Shown here: one piece after another, positions 61,725 through 64,000 of the stretch
Position numbering within the stretch: the first letter of the stretch is position 1
Layout: every line of letters starts with the position of its first letter
Source of the DNA: Actinomadura sp. K4S16
Lineage (GTDB): Bacteria > Actinomycetota > Actinomycetes > Streptosporangiales > Streptosporangiaceae
Assembly: GCF_008327685.1 (NCBI RefSeq)
Contig: NZ_BDDE01000012.1
Location: 310,001 to 374,000, forward strand
DNA length: 64,000 nucleotides
Direction of reading: 5' to 3'
Made by a program: the position numbers and the translations under genes
The notes under the pieces: generated by a model
Databases searched by the model: none
The model's input: the letters and a program-made list of their open reading frames with translations, nothing else
What the model was told of the DNA's origin: nothing

Positions 61725-62762
61725 TCAGTAGCCCGGATAGGGGCCCTGCGGCTGCGGAGGGCCGACTGGGCCCGCCGGGTACGGCGCGGGCGGCCGGGGA
61801 GCGTTCAGGACGTCCTGGTACGGCCCCGCGCCGTACTGGGGCGGCGGAAGGAACCGCGGCTGCCCGGGCCCGGGGCCGCTGAACGGCGGGGGAGCGGGAG
61901 GACCCTGCCGCGGCGGGCCGGAGGGCGGGGGCCCCGCCATCGCCATCGCCGGGACGGGAACGGGCGCGGCGCCCCACGCGGGGAGGCCGAGGCGGCGCAT
62001 CCGGCGGGCGCGGCGCTCGGCGAGCCGCCGCTCCTCGCGGTGCCGGCGCTCGGCGAGGACGGCCGACAGCAGGATCTCGGGCCGCACGCCCGGCGGCGGT
62101 GGCGGGCTCACCACCGCGACGACCTGCGAGGCGATCCGCTGCCCCAAAGAGTCGCGGACCTCCGGCAGCAGCTCCCAGAACCGCGACAGGTACTGCCGGG
62201 CCGTCATCGCCAGCTCGTCCGACAGCATCGACAGCTCCAGCGTCCGCGCCCACCAGGCGAGCTGCGGCGGCATCACGGCGACCGGACCGAACAGCGCCGA
62301 CGCGGGCACCCGCTCCTGGATGACGATCGTCCCGGCGAAGAGGTCGCCGAGCCGCTTGCCGCGCCGGTTGCAGAACGAGGTGATCAGCGCGGGCGAGCCG
62401 TAGAACATCCAGAACTCGACGAACCCGGCGAGCGCCCGCACCAGCGCCTGCCGGAACCGGACCGGCCCGCCGTCGTCGCCGACGACGCGCAGCCCGAGGG
62501 CCATCTTGCCCGGCGTCCGCCCCCGCGTGAGCGTCTCGAACAGGCACGGGTAGCCGACGAGGACGGCGACGACGCCGAGCAGCGACAGCCCGACCGTCCA
62601 CGCCTCGTCGGCCACCAGCGAGGTCATCGACGTGACGTAGACGACGCTGTTCAGCAGCACGCCCTGGATCATCAGGTCGAGGAGGAGGGCGCAGCCGCGG
62701 CTGGCCAGCCGCGCGACCCGGAGGTCGAGCGCGACGGCCTCGCCGGTGACGAGATCGGCCAT
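61725..62762 (-). CDS. RDD-family membrane protein
   Basis: A 345-residue protein. The RDD domain (residues 1-160) has VARLASRGCALLLDLMIQGVLL with the first conserved Arg/Asp, RGRTPGKMALGLRVVG and NRRGKRLGDLFAGTIVIQE with the second Asp. Helices lie at about 25-45, 57-80 and 105-130. The C-terminal half is cytoplasmic: a charged helical stretch (ERRHREERRLAERRARRMRRL) and a Pro/Gly-rich tail. ATG 62762 follows GGAGGAAGAGG and replaces a TTG five codons upstream. It is divergent from the SpoIIM gene; RDD and SpoIIM genes are commonly adjacent in actinobacteria. RDD proteins may be ion transporters. Confidence 0.9.
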   Translation of the reverse strand: MADLVTGEAVALDLRVARLASRGCALLLDLMIQGVLLNSVVYVTSMTSLVADEAWTVGLSLLGVVAVLVGYPCLFETLTRGRTPGKMALGLRVVGDDGGPVRFRQALVRALAGFVEFWMFYGSPALITSFCNRRGKRLGDLFAGTIVIQERVPASALFGPVAVMPPQLAWWARTLELSMLSDELAMTARQYLSRFWELLPEVRDSLGQRIASQVVAVVSPPPPPGVRPEILLSAVLAERRHREERRLAERRARRMRRLGLPAWGAAPVPVPAMAMAGPPPSGPPRQGPPAPPPFSGPGPGQPRFLPPPQYGAGPYQDVLNAPRPPAPYPAGPVGPPQPQGPYPGY

Positions 62763-62833
62763 ATCCTCTTCCTCCAATTACGGTGGATGGCCCATTGTGC
62801 CGGTTTCGCGGGTCGAGGCGTTAGTCTCGCCGG

Positions 62834-63829
62834 GTGGACGTCGACGCCTACGTGGCCGAGCACAACGCCGAATGGGTGCGCCTCGAACGGCTCATCAACC
62901 GCGGCCGCAGGCTGACCGGCGCGGAAGCCGACGAACTGGTCGAGCTCTACCAGCGCACGGCGACGCACCTGTCGGTCGTGCGGTCCAGTTCGCCGGACCC
63001 GCAGCTCGTGGGACGGCTGTCGTCGCTCGTGGCGCGCGGCAGGGCCGCGGTGGCGGGCGCGCAGGCGCCGCTCTGGCGCGACGTCACCCGCTTCGCGACC
63101 GTGTCGTTCCCGGCCGCCGCGTACCGGATGCGGTGGTGGTGGATCGGCAACGCCGTCCTCGGCAACCTGCTGGCGCTCGCCCTGGCGATCTGGGTCGTGC
63201 ACAGCCCCGAGGTGCAGGCCACCATCGGGACGCCGGACGAGATCCGCGAACTCGTCGAGCACGACTTCGCGAACTACTACACCGAGCACTCGGCCTCGTC
63301 GTTCGCGTTCCAGGTGTGGGTCAACAACGCCTGGGTGTCGGCGACCGCGCTGATCTTCGGGATCCTGCTCGGCATCCCGACCGTGTTCGTCCTGCTGCTG
63401 AACCAGGTCAACCTCGGGATCAGCGGCGGCCTGATGTTCGCCTACGGCAAGGGCGACGTGTTCTTCGGGCTGATCCTCCCGCACGGCCTGCTGGAGCTGA
63501 CCGCCGTCTACCTCGCCTGCGCCGGCGGCCTCAAGCTCGGCTGGACGATCATCGACCCGGGCCCGCGCCGCCGCGGCCAGGCCCTCGCCGAGGAGGGCCG
63601 CGCGGCCGTCAGCATCGCCATCGGCCTCGTCGCGGTGCTGTTCGTGTCCGGCCTCATCGAGGGCTTCGTGACCGGCTGGGTCCACATCACATGGCTGCGC
63701 ATCGCGATCGGCGTCGTCGCCGAGGTCGCGTTCCTCGGCTACGTGATCGTCCTAGGCCGCCGCGCCGTCCGCCAAGGCGAAACCGGCGACAGCGACCTCC
63801 ACCCCGACCTAGCCCCGGTCTCTGCTTAG
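62834..63829 (+). CDS. Stage II sporulation protein M-like membrane protein (SpoIIM/DUF95)
   Basis: A 331-residue protein with a charged helical N-terminus (residues 1-90) and five or six membrane helices. Characteristic segments are FAFQVWVNNAWVSATALIFGILLGIPTVFVLLLNQVNLGI and LILPHGLLELTAVYLACAGGLKLGW, the latter with the conserved HGLLEL. Bacillus SpoIIM takes part in engulfment; actinobacterial relatives are found with RDD and MoxR/DUF58 genes and their role is unclear. GTG 62834. The third dispersed repeat begins at its stop codon. Confidence 0.9.
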   Translation: MDVDAYVAEHNAEWVRLERLINRGRRLTGAEADELVELYQRTATHLSVVRSSSPDPQLVGRLSSLVARGRAAVAGAQAPLWRDVTRFATVSFPAAAYRMRWWWIGNAVLGNLLALALAIWVVHSPEVQATIGTPDEIRELVEHDFANYYTEHSASSFAFQVWVNNAWVSATALIFGILLGIPTVFVLLLNQVNLGISGGLMFAYGKGDVFFGLILPHGLLELTAVYLACAGGLKLGWTIIDPGPRRRGQALAEEGRAAVSIAIGLVAVLFVSGLIEGFVTGWVHITWLRIAIGVVAEVAFLGYVIVLGRRAVRQGETGDSDLHPDLAPVSA

Positions 63830-64000
63830 CGTTCCTCTCCTCCCTTCGGGCCTTGAAGGCCCTCCATCGTCGAGAAACGCGGGCGATCGCTGGCATCGCT
63901 CCGTCTCGCCTTGGCGGCTCGCTGCGCGATCAGATTCTTGCTTCGCTCGAATCTGCCTTCGGACGCGATCGCAACCATTGGGGTTGGTGCGTGGTTGCTG
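63829..64000 (+). repeat. Structured dispersed repeat, copy 3 (cut by window end)
   Basis: The leading stem is GCGTTCCTC/GAGAAACGC (63829-63837 with 63872-63880, one mismatch), different in sequence from the GCAGTGC/GCACTGC of copies 1 and 2 but pairing in the same place. The second hairpin is CAGATTC/GAATCTG (63931-63937 with 63949-63955). It starts at the last base of the SpoIIM stop codon. Confidence 0.9.

Noticed and set aside
63687..63896. Small minus-strand frame across the SpoIIM end and the repeat
   Set aside because: Arg/Gly-rich shadow without a ribosome binding site.

Overview
The window is very high-GC DNA from a filamentous actinomycete. WhiB, SpoIIM, TIGR03089, DUF3499, DUF5719 and the DUF397/DUF5753 proteins, together with a complete F420 gene set, place it there. 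The repeat style and gene mix suggest a Thermomonosporaceae/Actinomadura-like genome, but that last step is inference. Much of the core follows, in rearranged form, the conserved actinobacterial neighbourhood known in Mycobacterium tuberculosis as Rv3248c-Rv3268: an LCP-family envelope ligase and its TIGR03089 neighbour, a sugar-nucleotide pyrophosphorylase, fbiA/fbiB, whiB, a zincin-like protein, DUF3499, phosphomannomutase, a SIS-domain isomerase and adenosylhomocysteinase.

Layout. 1-11.5 kb: envelope/glycan genes (LCP protein, TIGR03089 protein, GT-C-like membrane protein, GT2, two GT4 enzymes, UPF0104 flippase-like protein, methyltransferase, mannose-1-phosphate guanylyltransferase-like protein). 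Thioredoxin lies in this block and is abutted by an internally deleted IS605-type TnpB element. 11.5-12.7 kb: a regulatory trio (HATPase, DUF5753 protein lacking its HTH, DUF397). 12.9-28.2 kb: an accessory region. It is dominated by a 3647-residue secreted RHS/YD-repeat polymorphic toxin with three LamG-like domains, a HINT self-cleavage domain and a C-terminal nucleotide-deaminase toxin, followed by a candidate immunity gene. Behind these is a graveyard of RHS fragments, an IS3 remnant, a broken XRE antitoxin, an intact vapBC pair and a truncated PIN gene. 28.2-32.7 kb: an ECF sigma factor with a membrane partner, a secreted GON-domain protein, a HhH-type glycosylase and a LysR regulator. 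32.8-37.8 kb: fbiC, fbiB and fbiA, the genes of the deazaflavin cofactor F420. 37.9-44.3 kb: a membrane protein with a Q/Y-rich tail, WhiB, a giant GT2 membrane protein and DUF5719. 44.6-56.9 kb: zincin-like protein, a substrate-binding/VWA-like protein with a coupled two-component system, DUF3499, manB, Trm112, SIS isomerase, CDF transporter, a second two-component system, a Pro-rich membrane protein and MerR. 57.0-64.0 kb: two non-identical adenosylhomocysteinase genes in tandem, then small membrane proteins, an RDD protein and SpoIIM.

How the genes fit together. Mannose activation (manB, SIS isomerase, guanylyltransferase) would feed the polyprenol-phosphate and GT2/GT4/GT-C glycosyltransferases and the LCP ligase, which decorate the cell envelope. 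FbiA, FbiB and FbiC build F420. The two adenosylhomocysteinases clear the methylation by-product SAH. The RHS toxin and its neighbour form an inter-bacterial competition module.

Most unusual signals: (i) an intergenic repeat of about 180 bp, present three times in the last 8 kb on one strand, whose hairpins are kept by compensatory base changes; (ii) a tandem 85-bp nested-hairpin repeat at 44.3-44.6 kb; (iii) the paired eukaryote/bacterial-type and short archaeal-type adenosylhomocysteinases, with a perfect 13-bp stem just upstream of the second; (iv) the HINT-deaminase RHS toxin with an unrecognised immunity candidate; (v) a TnpB that has lost its first catalytic segment but keeps its omega-RNA-like right end against the thioredoxin stop codon. 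No rRNA, tRNA or CRISPR array was seen.
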